A DNA stretch of 29,546 nt from an uncultured Oscillospiraceae bacterium (GTDB taxonomy: Bacteria > Bacillota > Clostridia > Oscillospirales > Oscillospiraceae), in the NCBI GenBank assembly GCA_900763705.1, contig CAAFLG010000067.1:1-29546 (forward strand), written 5' to 3'. Below the pieces are notes generated by a model. That model had not been told where the DNA came from. It saw nothing but the letters and a program-made list of their open reading frames with translations, and made no database searches. A program made the position numbers and the translations under genes. Positions 6,018-13,876 of the stretch are shown one piece after another (within the stretch, counting starts at the first letter, position 1; each line of letters begins with the position of its first letter).

Positions 6018-7217
6018 CTATTTGCCGATGTCGCCGCTCTTGGTGCCGTAGGAGATCACATCACGGCCGAATTTCTGCCGCAGCGCGTCCATCGCGGACT
6101 CGACGGCCTCCTGCTTTTCCTGCTGCTCCTCGCCCGCGCCGAAAAGGTCCATCTGGCGGAAGGACTGCGCCTCATCCGTCAGGTGCAGCGCCGTGACGGA
6201 CAGAAGCCGAATGGGGTCCGGCGCTTTCCACAGCTCCTTCACGAGCCGCAGCGCCGTGTCGTTGATCTCGCGCATCAGGTGCGTGCTGTGCGGGAGCATC
6301 GTCTGGCGGGAAAAGGTCTGAAAGCGGCTGTTCTTGATGCCGACCTGCACGCCGCCGCAGTAGAGCCCGTGCCGCCGAAGGCGCATCGCCACGCTGTCGG
6401 AGAGCAGGGAGATGCCGCTTTGCACCTCGTCCCAGCGCGTCAGGTCGCGGCGGAAGGTCGTCGAATTGCCGACGGACTTGATCGGCTCTCTGTCGGCTTC
6501 CCCGCGCACGGGGGCGTCGTCCAGCCCGTTTGCGTAGCGGTAGAGCTGAGTGCCCATCTTGCCCATCAGCGTTTCGAGCATTTCCTCGCTGCAGCGGGAC
6601 AGTTCGCCGATCGTGCGCACGCCGTAGCGCCCCAGGATCTCCTGCGCGCTGCGCCCGACGAACAAAAGATCGCCCACCGGCAGGGGGAAGACGATGTCCT
6701 GCCAGTTCTCGCGCGCGATGACGGTCGTGGCGTCGGGCTTTTTGTAGTCGCTGCCGAGCTTTGCAAACACCTTGTTGAAGGAAACGCCGACGGAGATGGT
6801 CAGGCCGAATTCGCGCCGGATGCGCGCTCTCAGCGCGTCGGCGAGTGCCTTGGCATCGTCGCCGAAAAGGTGCAGGGAGCCTGTCACATCCAGCCAGCTC
6901 TCGTCGATGCCGAAGGGCTCGACAAGATCGGTATACTCGCTGTAAACGGCGTTGAGCTTCTTCGAATATTCCTCGTAGAGCCAGTGGTGCGGCGGCAGCA
7001 GGATGAGGCCGGGGCACTTTCGCTTTGCCTCGCGGATCGTCTCCGCTGTCTTCACGCCGCAGCGCTTGGCCGCTTCGTTTTTGGCAAGGATGATGCCGTG
7101 GCGCTCCGTCGGATCGCCGCAGACCGCGACGGGCAGCGAGCGAAGCTCGGGATGGCTCAAAAGCTCGCAGGAGGCAAAAAAGCAGTTGCAGTCGCAGTGC
7201 AGAATGATGCGGTCCAT
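6018..7217 (-). CDS. dinB: DNA polymerase IV (Y-family)
   Basis: This is an error-prone translesion DNA polymerase. The 399-residue product begins MDRIILHCDCNCFFASCELL, the Y-family palm start with the first metal-binding Asp and the steric-gate region. It has VYSEYTDLVEPFGIDESWLDVTGSLHLFG, containing the catalytic SxDE-type acidic motif, and SVGVSFNKVFAKLGSDYKKP, followed by the helix-hairpin-helix and little-finger regions. The frame is open upstream, but ATG at 7217 has a GAGGTG ribosome site 6 bases before it and is the residue expected for the family, so longer starts are rejected. Its own promoter overlaps a near-consensus LexA box. Confidence 0.95.
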   Translation of the reverse strand: MDRIILHCDCNCFFASCELLSHPELRSLPVAVCGDPTERHGIILAKNEAAKRCGVKTAETIREAKRKCPGLILLPPHHWLYEEYSKKLNAVYSEYTDLVEPFGIDESWLDVTGSLHLFGDDAKALADALRARIRREFGLTISVGVSFNKVFAKLGSDYKKPDATTVIARENWQDIVFPLPVGDLLFVGRSAQEILGRYGVRTIGELSRCSEEMLETLMGKMGTQLYRYANGLDDAPVRGEADREPIKSVGNSTTFRRDLTRWDEVQSGISLLSDSVAMRLRRHGLYCGGVQVGIKNSRFQTFSRQTMLPHSTHLMREINDTALRLVKELWKAPDPIRLLSVTALHLTDEAQSFRQMDLFGAGEEQQEKQEAVESAMDALRQKFGRDVISYGTKSGDIGK

Positions 7218-7241
7218 CGCGTTCACCTCGTTTCTTTTCTC

Positions 7242-7276
7242 AGTATACCATAGAAGAGGAAATAGAACAAGCGTTT
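7242..7276 (-). promoter_or_regulatory. dinB promoter overlapped by a probable LexA (SOS) box
   Basis: Read on the minus strand, TTGTTC (7265-7270) and TATACT (7242-7247) are separated by 17 bp. AAACGCTTGTTC (7265-7276) matches the Gram-positive LexA core GAAC-N4-GTTC in 7 of 8 fixed positions and covers the -35 box, where a repressor would block polymerase. Confidence 0.75.
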
Positions 7277-7282
7277 CAAAAC

Positions 7283-7315
7283 AAAAAAGTGCCTGCCGCA
7301 AGGCAGACACTTTTT
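7283..7315 (-). terminator. Terminator after pantothenate kinase
   Basis: Arms AAAAAGTG-CTGCC and GGCAG-CACTTTTT with one mismatch and a GCAA loop. It lies 24 bases beyond the coaW stop and upstream of the dinB promoter, and is symmetrical enough to work in both directions. Confidence 0.88.
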
Positions 7316-7338
7316 GAAATTCGGGCTGCAAGAAATGC

Positions 7339-8169
7339 TCAATTGCCCCGCACGCTGTGCAGTGCCGCGCCGATGGCAGTAGCAAACGTCGCGTTTTCGG
7401 GAATAATAAAGTCCACGCCGTAGAGCTGCTTGAAAAGCTCAAATGTCGCCTTTGCGGGCGGCAGCATCGTCAGCGCGCCCGTGAGCACGACCGTGTCCGT
7501 CCCGCAGCACTTGCACGCGAGGACCGACATCGTGCCGATGGACTGGAGAACGAGATTGACAATGCCGAGCATTTTGTCCGACGGCGTCGCATCGTCGGCG
7601 ACTTTGGCAAAGTTTGCCGCCGTGGCCTCGGGCGGGAGATCACCCACCTGCTCGCGCGAGAGGTCGGCGAGCGTCAGGTCGATGTGGCTGAGATCGCCGT
7701 CCTGACAGAGCTTGCGGATGAGCGCGTACTGGTGCACGCCCGTCGTCAGCGAGCTGAGGCCCGCGAGCGTGCCGCCGCCGACGCCGCTGCCGATGAGGTG
7801 GCGCACCTCCTGACCCTTGTTCGCCCACAGAAACGACGTGCCCGTGCCCATGCTCACAACGACCGCGTGCTCCTTGCCCGAAAGGGCAAGACCGCCCGTG
7901 CCGACGGAGGGAAATTCCTCGACCTTGATGGTCTTCACGCCGTAAATATCGCCATCGACATACGAAGCGCCCACGCCCGTGAGGGCGATGTGGTCAATGT
8001 CGGAAAGCTGGAGCTGATGCGTCGAGAGGAAGTTGCCCATCGCACCGTAGAGCGAGGTGAGCGGGTCCTCGGCCTTGACGCGCAGCATATCGATGACCGA
8101 AAGGTCGGGGGAGAGGCCGACGATCTTCGTGCTGGACCCGCCGATGTCGATGCCTAAAATAACACCCAT
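7339..8169 (-). CDS. coaW: Type II pantothenate kinase
   Basis: This enzyme phosphorylates pantothenate, the first step of coenzyme A synthesis. The 276-residue protein is of the ASKHA (actin-like) fold type: phosphate-1 loop GIDIGGSSTKIVG (residues 6-18), the ALTGVGASYV segment, KVEEFPSVGTGGLAL (with the presumed catalytic Glu), SMGTGTSFLWA as phosphate-2, and GSGVGGGTLAGL. This is the staphylococcal/eukaryotic type II pattern rather than the P-loop CoaA or type III CoaX fold. The ATG at 8169 has an ACGGAG site. A divergent promoter region of about 200 bases separates it from pncB, placing CoA and NAD precursor genes back to back. Confidence 0.93.
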   Translation of the reverse strand: MGVILGIDIGGSSTKIVGLSPDLSVIDMLRVKAEDPLTSLYGAMGNFLSTHQLQLSDIDHIALTGVGASYVDGDIYGVKTIKVEEFPSVGTGGLALSGKEHAVVVSMGTGTSFLWANKGQEVRHLIGSGVGGGTLAGLSSLTTGVHQYALIRKLCQDGDLSHIDLTLADLSREQVGDLPPEATAANFAKVADDATPSDKMLGIVNLVLQSIGTMSVLACKCCGTDTVVLTGALTMLPPAKATFELFKQLYGVDFIIPENATFATAIGAALHSVRGN

Positions 8170-8237
8170 GATGAGATGCTCCGTTTCTTTTGTTCTTCGC
8201 GCACGCGCGCGTATTGCGTATTGTAGGAAGTCCCTTT

Positions 8238-8266
8238 ATCATAGGGGACGGGCCGGGCAAAGTCAA
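8238..8266 (-). promoter_or_regulatory. Promoter of pantothenate kinase
   Basis: On the minus strand TTGACT (8261-8266) and TATGAT (8238-8243) are separated by 17 bp. Confidence 0.8.
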
Positions 8267-8295
8267 GCCGAAATGAGGAAAAACGACCAAAAGCC

Positions 8296-8324
8296 TTGCT
8301 TTCTCTGTGCCCAAAGGATATAAT
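8296..8324 (+). promoter_or_regulatory. Promoter of pncB
   Basis: TTGCTT (8296-8301) and a perfect TATAAT (8319-8324) with a 17-bp spacer; the expected start site is near 8331. Confidence 0.85.
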
Positions 8325-8337
8325 GCCCATATCACAA

Positions 8338-8358
8338 GGCGCGGAAATGATCCGCGCC
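8338..8358 (+). promoter_or_regulatory. Strong hairpin at the 5' end of the pncB leader
   Basis: A perfect 8-bp stem GGCGCGGA/TCCGCGCC with an AATGA loop starts about 7 bases after the predicted transcript start and ends 12 bases before the ribosome site. There is no T-run. It may be an operator or an mRNA 5'-protecting stem. Confidence 0.5.
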
Positions 8359-8377
8359 GCGACACTATGAGGTGACT

Positions 8378-9826
8378 ATGAAGACCGATCAGAAGCTGAA
8401 TATGACCATGCTCTGTGATTTCTATGAGCTGACCATGGGCAATGGTTACTTGAAAGCCGGATTCCAGGATCGCATTACCTATTTCGACGTTTATTTCCGC
8501 TCCGTGCCTGACGGCGGTGGTTACGCCATCGCCGCAGGACTCGACCAGTTGATCGACTATATCGAGGACCTGCACTTTGACGAGCAGGATATCGCTTATC
8601 TCCGCTCGCGCGGCATCTTCTGCGAGGAGTTTTTGGACTATCTTGCGAACTTCCGCTTCACCGGCGATATTTACGCCGTGCCGGAGGGTACGCCTGTTTT
8701 CCCGAAGGAGCCGATGGTCATCGTGCGCGCGCCCGCGATCGAGGCGCAGCTGCTTGAGACCTTCGCGCTTTTGACCGTCAACCACCAGAGCCTCATCGCC
8801 ACCAAGGCCAACCGCATCGTCCGCGCCGCCAGAGGCCGTGCCGTGATGGAGTTCGGCTCCCGCCGCGCGCAGGGCTCCGCCGCCGCCATCGACGGTGCGC
8901 GCGCCGCCTACATCGCCGGCTGCTGCGGCACCGCCTGCACCATTTCCGACCAGCTCTACGGCACGCCCGCGCTCGGCACCATGGCCCACGCATGGGTGCA
9001 GATGTTCGACACCGAGTACGATGCCTTTGCGACCTACTGCAAGCTCTATCCGCAGAACGCGGTCCTGCTCGTGGACACCTACAATACCCTCAAGTCCGGC
9101 ATCCCCAACGCCGTCAAGGCCTTCAACGATGTGCTCAAACCCCTGGGCATCAAAAAGTGCGGCATCCGCCTCGACAGCGGCGACATTGCCTATCTCTCCC
9201 GCAAGGCGCGCAAGATGCTCGACGAGGCGGGCTGGGAGAACTGCACCATCACCGTCTCCAACTCCCTCGATGAATACCTCATTCAGGATCTCTGGATGCA
9301 GGATGCGAAGATCGACGCTTTCGGCGTCGGCGAGCGCCTGATCACGGCCAAGAGCGAGCCGGTCTTCGGCTGCGTCTACAAGCTCGTCGCCGTGGAGGAT
9401 CAGGACGGCAACGTCATCCCCAAGATCAAGATCAGCGAGAATGTCGGCAAGATCACGACGCCGCACTTCAAAAAGCTTTATCGCTTCTACGGCCGCGACA
9501 CCGGCAAGGCGATCGCCGACTACCTCACCGTTTACGATGAGACCGTGGACGACAGCAAGAATCTTGAGATCTTCGACCCCGACGCCACCTGGAAGCGCAA
9601 GGAGGTCTACCACTTCGAAGCGCGCGAGCTGCTCGTGCCCATCTACCTCAAGGGCAAGCTCGTCTATCAGCGTCCCAGCGTTGAGGAGATCAAGAAGTAC
9701 TGCGCCGAGCAGGTCGATACCCTCTGGGACGAGGTCAAGCGCTTCGATAACCCGCACAATTATTATGTCGACCTCTCGCAGAAGCTGTACGACATCAAGA
9801 CGCGCCTTCTGAACGAGAAAAACTGA
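8378..9826 (+). CDS. pncB: Nicotinate phosphoribosyltransferase
   Basis: This enzyme converts nicotinate and PRPP, with ATP, to nicotinate mononucleotide in the Preiss-Handler NAD salvage route. The 482-residue product begins with the family signature MLCDFYELTMGNGYLKAGFQ. It contains EFGSRRAQG (phosphoribosyl site), GTMAHAWVQMF with the phosphorylated-His region, and GIRLDSGDIAYLSRKAR, with VGERLITAKSEP near residue 315. The ATG at 8378 is chosen because AGGTGA (8370-8375) pairs with the 16S tail just before it; GTG at 8372 lies inside that site. It has its own promoter and a leader hairpin, and is divergent from coaW. Sixty-five bases separate it from cls. Confidence 0.96.
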   Translation: MKTDQKLNMTMLCDFYELTMGNGYLKAGFQDRITYFDVYFRSVPDGGGYAIAAGLDQLIDYIEDLHFDEQDIAYLRSRGIFCEEFLDYLANFRFTGDIYAVPEGTPVFPKEPMVIVRAPAIEAQLLETFALLTVNHQSLIATKANRIVRAARGRAVMEFGSRRAQGSAAAIDGARAAYIAGCCGTACTISDQLYGTPALGTMAHAWVQMFDTEYDAFATYCKLYPQNAVLLVDTYNTLKSGIPNAVKAFNDVLKPLGIKKCGIRLDSGDIAYLSRKARKMLDEAGWENCTITVSNSLDEYLIQDLWMQDAKIDAFGVGERLITAKSEPVFGCVYKLVAVEDQDGNVIPKIKISENVGKITTPHFKKLYRFYGRDTGKAIADYLTVYDETVDDSKNLEIFDPDATWKRKEVYHFEARELLVPIYLKGKLVYQRPSVEEIKKYCAEQVDTLWDEVKRFDNPHNYYVDLSQKLYDIKTRLLNEKN

Positions 9827-9891
9827 CGCGGCAATTCCGCGCCGGACCAGCAGGAAAGGATACCGGACCGACCGGGGAGGAACAACAGAAA

Positions 9892-11445
9892 ATGAAACGA
9901 GTGCAGATACGGCAAAAGGGCGAGCGCCGCATTTCGGCGGCGCTGCGGATCATGTTCGTGGTCCTTCTTCTGGCGGTGCAGGTCGCCGTCGTCGTGCTCA
10001 TTTCCCACGCGCTCAGGCAGTATGTCGCCATCGGCTATGCGGCATTGCAGATCATCTCTGTCCTCCTTGCCATCCATATCTACAATGAACCGGGTGAGCT
10101 TTCTTATAAGCTCATCTGGTTCATTCTGCTTTTATTGGCGCCGGTGACGGGGCTGATCCTGTGGTTTTTGTGGGGCGGCGCCGCGCAGAAGCGCCGCCTG
10201 CCCCGTGCCGCCCAGCGCGCGGCGGACGAGCCGGAGAGCGTGCGTGCCCGCAGTGAGATCGCCATGGATAAGCTCACGCGCCAGATGCCGGCCTGGTCGC
10301 GCACGGCAAACTATTTGTCCCGCCGCGGCTTCTGCCTCTATCAGAACACGAAGGTGACGTATTTCCCCGATGGCGCGCCGCTGCTGCGCGACCTCATCGA
10401 CCGCGTGGCGAGGGCCGAGCGCTTCATCTTCCTTGAATACTTCATTCTGGCCGAGGGAAAGCTCTGGGATGAGCTGGAAGCGATCCTCTGCGCCAAGGCG
10501 CGCGCGGGGGTCGAGGTCAAGATCATCTTCGACGATTTCGGCAACATCAAGCGTTTTTCCGGCAAGACGATCGATTCCCTGCGCGCAGCGGGCGTTGAGG
10601 TCTTCATCTTCAACCCCGTGCACGAATATGTGAACCGCCTTTCCTTCAACTACCGCGACCACCGCAAGATCGCCTGCATCGACGGCGACGTGGCTTATAC
10701 GGGCGGCGTGAACATCGCCGACGAGTATGCCAACATCATCGAGCGCTACGGCTACTGGAAGGACAGCGGCGTGCGGCTCGAGGGGGAGGGGGCCTGGGGC
10801 CTTACGCAGCGCTTCATCCGTATGTGCGTTACCATCGGCGGCGTGATGCACGACGAACACGACTATTACCGCCCCCACACGCCTGTGAAGAGCGATGGAT
10901 ACTGCCAGCCCTTTGTCGACGGCCCGCAGAATAACCCTGACAATCCGGCCGAGGATGTCTTCTTGCAGATGATCAGTACCGCGCGGCGCTTTCTCTATAT
11001 CACAACGCCCTATTTCATCCCCGATGAGAGCGTGATGCGTGCGCTGTGCATCGCAGGCGACGGGGGCGTGGACGTGCGGCTGATGCTGCCGGGCAAGCCC
11101 GACCATTGGTACGCCGACTGCGTGGCCTCGTCCTACTTCGGCGACCTCATCGCGCACGGCGTCAAGGTCTACCGCTATACGCCGGGAATGCTGCACGCCA
11201 AGAGCGTCATGGTCGACCGCGAGGCCGCCTTCGTCGGCTCGGTCAATATGGACTACCGCAGCTTTGAGCTCGACTATGAATGCGGCGTGATGGTCTATGG
11301 CGCGCCGATGATCGAATCGCTGCTTGAGGACATGGATGCCATTGTTGAGCAGAGCCATCTCGTCACGGCGGAGGAGTGGGAGAAGCGCAGCGTCCTGCGC
11401 CGCGTGTTCGAGCCGCTGCTGCGCCTGTTCGCCATCTGGATGTGA
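9892..11445 (+). CDS. cls: Cardiolipin synthase (phospholipase D family)
   Basis: This membrane enzyme joins two phosphatidylglycerol molecules to give cardiolipin and glycerol. The 517-residue protein has two N-terminal membrane helices (residues 19-42 and about 48-100, ending in LLLLAPVTGLILWFLWGG). Two HKD catalytic motifs follow: HRKIACIDG with YTGGVNIADEY, and HAKSVMVDR with FVGSVNMDYRSFELDYECG. The length and layout fit bacterial ClsA-type enzymes. The ATG at 9892 has a GGGGAGG site 11 bases upstream. It could be co-transcribed with pncB, since no promoter or terminator is obvious in the 65-base gap. No clear terminator follows it before the tRNA-Gln promoter. Confidence 0.95.
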   Translation: MKRVQIRQKGERRISAALRIMFVVLLLAVQVAVVVLISHALRQYVAIGYAALQIISVLLAIHIYNEPGELSYKLIWFILLLLAPVTGLILWFLWGGAAQKRRLPRAAQRAADEPESVRARSEIAMDKLTRQMPAWSRTANYLSRRGFCLYQNTKVTYFPDGAPLLRDLIDRVARAERFIFLEYFILAEGKLWDELEAILCAKARAGVEVKIIFDDFGNIKRFSGKTIDSLRAAGVEVFIFNPVHEYVNRLSFNYRDHRKIACIDGDVAYTGGVNIADEYANIIERYGYWKDSGVRLEGEGAWGLTQRFIRMCVTIGGVMHDEHDYYRPHTPVKSDGYCQPFVDGPQNNPDNPAEDVFLQMISTARRFLYITTPYFIPDESVMRALCIAGDGGVDVRLMLPGKPDHWYADCVASSYFGDLIAHGVKVYRYTPGMLHAKSVMVDREAAFVGSVNMDYRSFELDYECGVMVYGAPMIESLLEDMDAIVEQSHLVTAEEWEKRSVLRRVFEPLLRLFAIWM

Positions 11446-11503
11446 GGCAAAAAGAAACGGAAAAAATAGTTTTGCCAAAATTCGATTTTTTGGAAAATCC
11501 CTA

Positions 11504-11531
11504 TTGACAAAACGCGAGTTCCTGCTATAAT
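11504..11531 (+). promoter_or_regulatory. Promoter of tRNA-Gln
   Basis: Perfect TTGACA (11504-11509) and TATAAT (11526-11531) boxes with a 16-bp spacer, 45 bases before the mature tRNA. Confidence 0.9.
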
Positions 11532-11576
11532 AACCTTTGTTCGCTGAACGACACAGCGCGGCGGACAGCACAATAT

Positions 11577-11650
11577 AGCGGGATTGTGTAATGGTAGCAC
11601 AGCGGACTCTGACTCCGTATGTGAGGGTTCGAATCCTTCTCCCGCTGCCA
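11577..11650 (+). tRNA. tRNA-Gln (anticodon CUG)
   Basis: The acceptor AGCGGGA (11577-11583) pairs with TCCCGCT (11640-11646), followed by G and encoded CCA. The anticodon loop CTCTGAC between GCGGA and TCCGT gives CUG, decoding CAG. The T-loop GGTTCGAATCC is canonical. It is a single-gene unit with its own promoter and terminator. Confidence 0.95.
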
Positions 11651-11653
11651 CTG

Positions 11654-11691
11654 AGAAGTCTGAAACCGTAAGGTTTCGGACTTCTTTTTTT
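11654..11691 (+). terminator. Terminator of tRNA-Gln
   Basis: A 14-bp stem (AGAAGTCTGAAACC against GGTTTCGGACTTCT, one G-T pair), a GTAA loop and seven T. Confidence 0.92.
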
Positions 11692-12001
11692 CGTTTGCCC
11701 CTTATTTTGACCTTTTACCCGTTCCGGGCTTTTCCATAGACAGCGCTCCGCATATATCCATACATCTGGCAGGAGTGCAGTTATGCTGCCTGCTGCGGGC
11801 TTTCCATCCGGCCGGTGCTGGAGCGGCTCCGGCAGAATCCGAAGCAGGCATTGATCTAAGAGAGCAGCTTTGAGTTAACTCAAAGCTGCTCTCTTCCCAT
11901 GGTAGTGCAAAGAAAACCTTATCGTTTGGTATCGGTGGATCTTTTGCCGCTCTTGCAGTTTGAAGAACTTGGCGTCGGGAAATCTGTATCCCGTTTCCCG
12001 C
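11692..12001 (+). other. Gene-free stretch between tRNA-Gln and brnQ
   Basis: I find no gene with a ribosome site here. The only clear structure is the 38-bp perfect palindrome at 11858-11895. An open minus-strand frame of roughly 60 codons left of the palindrome has no recognisable motif or start. A 47-codon plus-strand frame from ATG 11899 overlaps the brnQ end and has no SD. The stretch may be decayed sequence. Confidence 0.5.
11858..11895. repeat. 38-bp perfect palindrome downstream of brnQ
   Basis: Nineteen bases (11858-11876) are exactly repeated in inverse at 11877-11895, with GTTAAC at the centre. As RNA it would fold into a long hairpin. It lies about 105 bases past the brnQ stop, so it is probably a terminator or 3' stabilising element, though it lacks a good T-run on either strand. 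Confidence 0.7.
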
Positions 12002-13342
12002 TTATGCCTGACAGTCCTCGGCTGCGGGGCTTTCCTTGAATTTGCTCAAAACTCCGACCAGCAAACTCAGCACCAGCATTCCCAGCGCCACGCCGAGCCA
12101 GCCAAAGCCCATTTTATAGAGAGGCAGTCTGTGCAGCAGCTGACCCAGGCTGCCCAGAGGCACACCGGCATCCCCAAGGGCATACAGGACACTGACCGCT
12201 GCAGTTCCCAGAACCGTCATGGGGTAGACAAATCGGTTCTGCTTCCAAAGGTCGTGGCTCAGACCCAGCAGGATCAGCACAATGGACACAGGGTAAATGG
12301 CATTCAGTACCGGCACGGAGATGCTCAAAATCACGTTCAGACCCAGGTTGCAAACCAGCAGAGAGAAGAACGTAATGACAAAAACCCAGGTGCGGTAAGA
12401 AACCCCTGTAAAAAGGGTGGAGAAATACTGAGAAATGGAATTGATCAGTCCGACACAAGTCGTCAGACACGCCAGAGTGAAAATCGCCGCCAGAAGCACT
12501 GCGCCTGTGCCTCCGAACACCTGGTAGACGATGCACCGCAGAGTCCACGCGCCGTTGTCCTGAAGCGCATAAACACCGGAGCTGCACATTCCCATGTAGG
12601 ACAGCATGGCGTATACCAGCGCCAGGATCGTTCCGGCCAGAAGTCCCGCCAGAACCGTATAGCGCATTCTGTCCCGCTTTTCCTGCAGGCCGAAGGATGC
12701 CAGAGTGGTGGAGATCACCAGTCCGAAATTCAGTGCGGCAATGGTGTCCATCGTATTGTAACCCTCGGTAAAGCCCTTCAGCAGCGGTGCGGCTGCATAG
12801 CTATCCTGGGGCTGCGCCACCTGCATCTCTCCCCGGAACAGGAAGCACACAAACAGCAGCGTCAGCAGGATCAGCATAGCCGGGGTCAGTCCCCGGCCGA
12901 TTCGGTCTACCAGCTTTCCGGGGCTCAGACAGAGCCAAAGGGCCACCAAGAAAAATGCAATAGAATAGACCGCCATCCACAGTGTCAAATTGGCCCCCTG
13001 GGGAAGATAAGGGGCGACCGCCATTTCAAAGGGAACCGAAGCGGCTCTGGGAATTCCCAGTCCCGGGCCGATGGAGAGATAGATCAGCAGCGTAAACACT
13101 AGGGCAAACCGTTTGCCCACCTGCTGACCCAGCTTTTCCAAGCCGTCGAAACGGGCCACTACGATCACTCCCAGCACCGGCAGGATCACCGCAGTCGCCA
13201 GAAAACCAGCCATCGCCGCTAAGGTATGCGAGCCTGCATTTTGTCCCAGAAAGGGCGGAAAAATCAGATTTCCGGCTCCAAAAAACAGCGCGAACAGCAT
13301 AACGCTTACCACTAACAGGTTTCTTTTCCCCAACTTCATCAT
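12002..13342 (-). CDS. brnQ: Branched-chain amino acid:cation symporter (BrnQ/LIVCS family)
   Basis: This secondary transporter imports leucine, isoleucine and valine with Na+ or H+. The 446-residue protein has about twelve membrane helices and opens with the family signature LLVVSVMLFALFFGAGNLIFPP (residues 9-30). GLGIPRAASVPFEM and, later, FGLQEKRDRMRYTV are further BrnQ blocks. The start is ATG 13342 (a second ATG follows directly); the ribosome site is weak (tagaga). A complete T-box leader reading an isoleucine codon controls it, so it should be switched on by uncharged tRNA-Ile. Codon use (ATT, GGA, CTG preferred) differs from neighbours rich in ATC and GGC, suggesting separate origin. 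Confidence 0.95.
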   Translation of the reverse strand: MMKLGKRNLLVVSVMLFALFFGAGNLIFPPFLGQNAGSHTLAAMAGFLATAVILPVLGVIVVARFDGLEKLGQQVGKRFALVFTLLIYLSIGPGLGIPRAASVPFEMAVAPYLPQGANLTLWMAVYSIAFFLVALWLCLSPGKLVDRIGRGLTPAMLILLTLLFVCFLFRGEMQVAQPQDSYAAAPLLKGFTEGYNTMDTIAALNFGLVISTTLASFGLQEKRDRMRYTVLAGLLAGTILALVYAMLSYMGMCSSGVYALQDNGAWTLRCIVYQVFGGTGAVLLAAIFTLACLTTCVGLINSISQYFSTLFTGVSYRTWVFVITFFSLLVCNLGLNVILSISVPVLNAIYPVSIVLILLGLSHDLWKQNRFVYPMTVLGTAAVSVLYALGDAGVPLGSLGQLLHRLPLYKMGFGWLGVALGMLVLSLLVGVLSKFKESPAAEDCQA

Positions 13343-13361
13343 TCTCTACCATCTTTTTGAA

Positions 13362-13640
13362 TAAAAAAATAAAGATCCTTCTCAAATTTCTTTGAGACGG
13401 GTCTAAAATACCCGCGGTACCACTCAAATTGTGCGCCGTAACGCACCACTCTCTTTAGGCTCCAACAAGCCCTAGGCACTGACGCAGCCTACGCGAAAGC
13501 CCCTACTGACAATACTGTTTTGGGGACTCCGGCTCAGAAGTGATGGGATTTATGAAGGCAGTCCACCGGGCTTCCACCATCCCCGGCTCTCTATCGGCTG
13601 TACGATCAAATCCGTCTTCGTCATCGCTTTTCTATGAAAT
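13362..13640 (-). promoter_or_regulatory. T-box riboswitch leader of brnQ (isoleucine type)
   Basis: The minus strand carries the T-box TGGTACCGCG (13413-13422). Stem I has a GGATTT/AAATCC helix and a CCGGG/CCCGG apical hairpin with a GATGGTGGAAG loop. The antiterminator pairs TTTGAG (13423-13428) with CTCAAA plus CGGGT with ACCCG. The competing terminator TCTCAAA-GAAA-TTTGAGA (13380-13397) is followed by seven T (13363-13369) and reuses the same CTCAAA. Aligned to the glyQS layout (codon-A...CUU-CUGAG), the specifier is AUC at 13542-13544, i.e. isoleucine. Confidence 0.93.
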
Positions 13641-13647
13641 TACATCT

Positions 13648-13676
13648 ACCATACACCCGAAGATCCTGGCTGTCAA
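13648..13676 (-). promoter_or_regulatory. Promoter of the brnQ T-box transcript
   Basis: On the minus strand TTGACA (13671-13676) and TATGGT (13648-13653) with a 17-bp spacer, directly upstream of the T-box leader. Confidence 0.85.
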
Positions 13677-13690
13677 CAGTTATTTTTCTA

Positions 13691-13876
13691 TCACCTGACG
13701 CTGCTGCAGACCAGAAAACGATTTTCATGGGAAGCAGCCTGCCCTTGCAGAATCACCAATGCCCCTTGAGTAGGAACACCGTCCAGCTTCACAGAGGGAA
13801 CATCCAGAATCCGCAGCAGGCGGAAATGCGGACAAAGACGGAGATCGGGGATAATGCGGCAGATTTTGCAAGCATT
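13691..13876 (-). pseudogene. Possible 3' remnant of a gene upstream of the brnQ leader
   Basis: A 61-codon minus-strand frame reads as protein-like (FRLLRILDVPSVKLDGVP, then QGALVILQGQAAS) and ends at TGA 13691-13693. It is closed upstream by a stop (13877-13879), has no ATG and no ribosome site, and its codon choice (CTG, ATT) resembles brnQ. I do not recognise the family. It may be the truncated tail of a lost gene, or a chance open frame. Confidence 0.3.

Noticed and set aside
6006..7253. Long plus-strand open frame (415 codons) opposite dinB
   Set aside because: It is a GC-rich shadow of dinB: no ribosome site, low-complexity Arg/Ala/Val/Leu composition and no family motif.
8372..8380. 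GTG start for pncB two codons upstream
   Set aside because: The GTG is part of the AGGTGA ribosome site for ATG 8378, which is the better start.
7994..9757. 587-codon minus-strand frame opposite pncB
   Set aside because: Antisense shadow; it overlaps both promoters of the coaW-pncB intergenic region and has no motif, whereas the pncB and coaW frames are clear.
11899..12042. 47-codon plus-strand ORF starting beside the 38-bp palindrome
   Set aside because: No ribosome site, it overlaps the brnQ 3' end antisense, and has no recognisable motif.
11833..13821. Near-identical 17-mer CAGAATCCG(A/C)AGCAGGC on both sides of brnQ as possible flanking repeat
   Set aside because: One match of this length with a mismatch is about what chance gives in a 30-kb window, and nothing else supports it.
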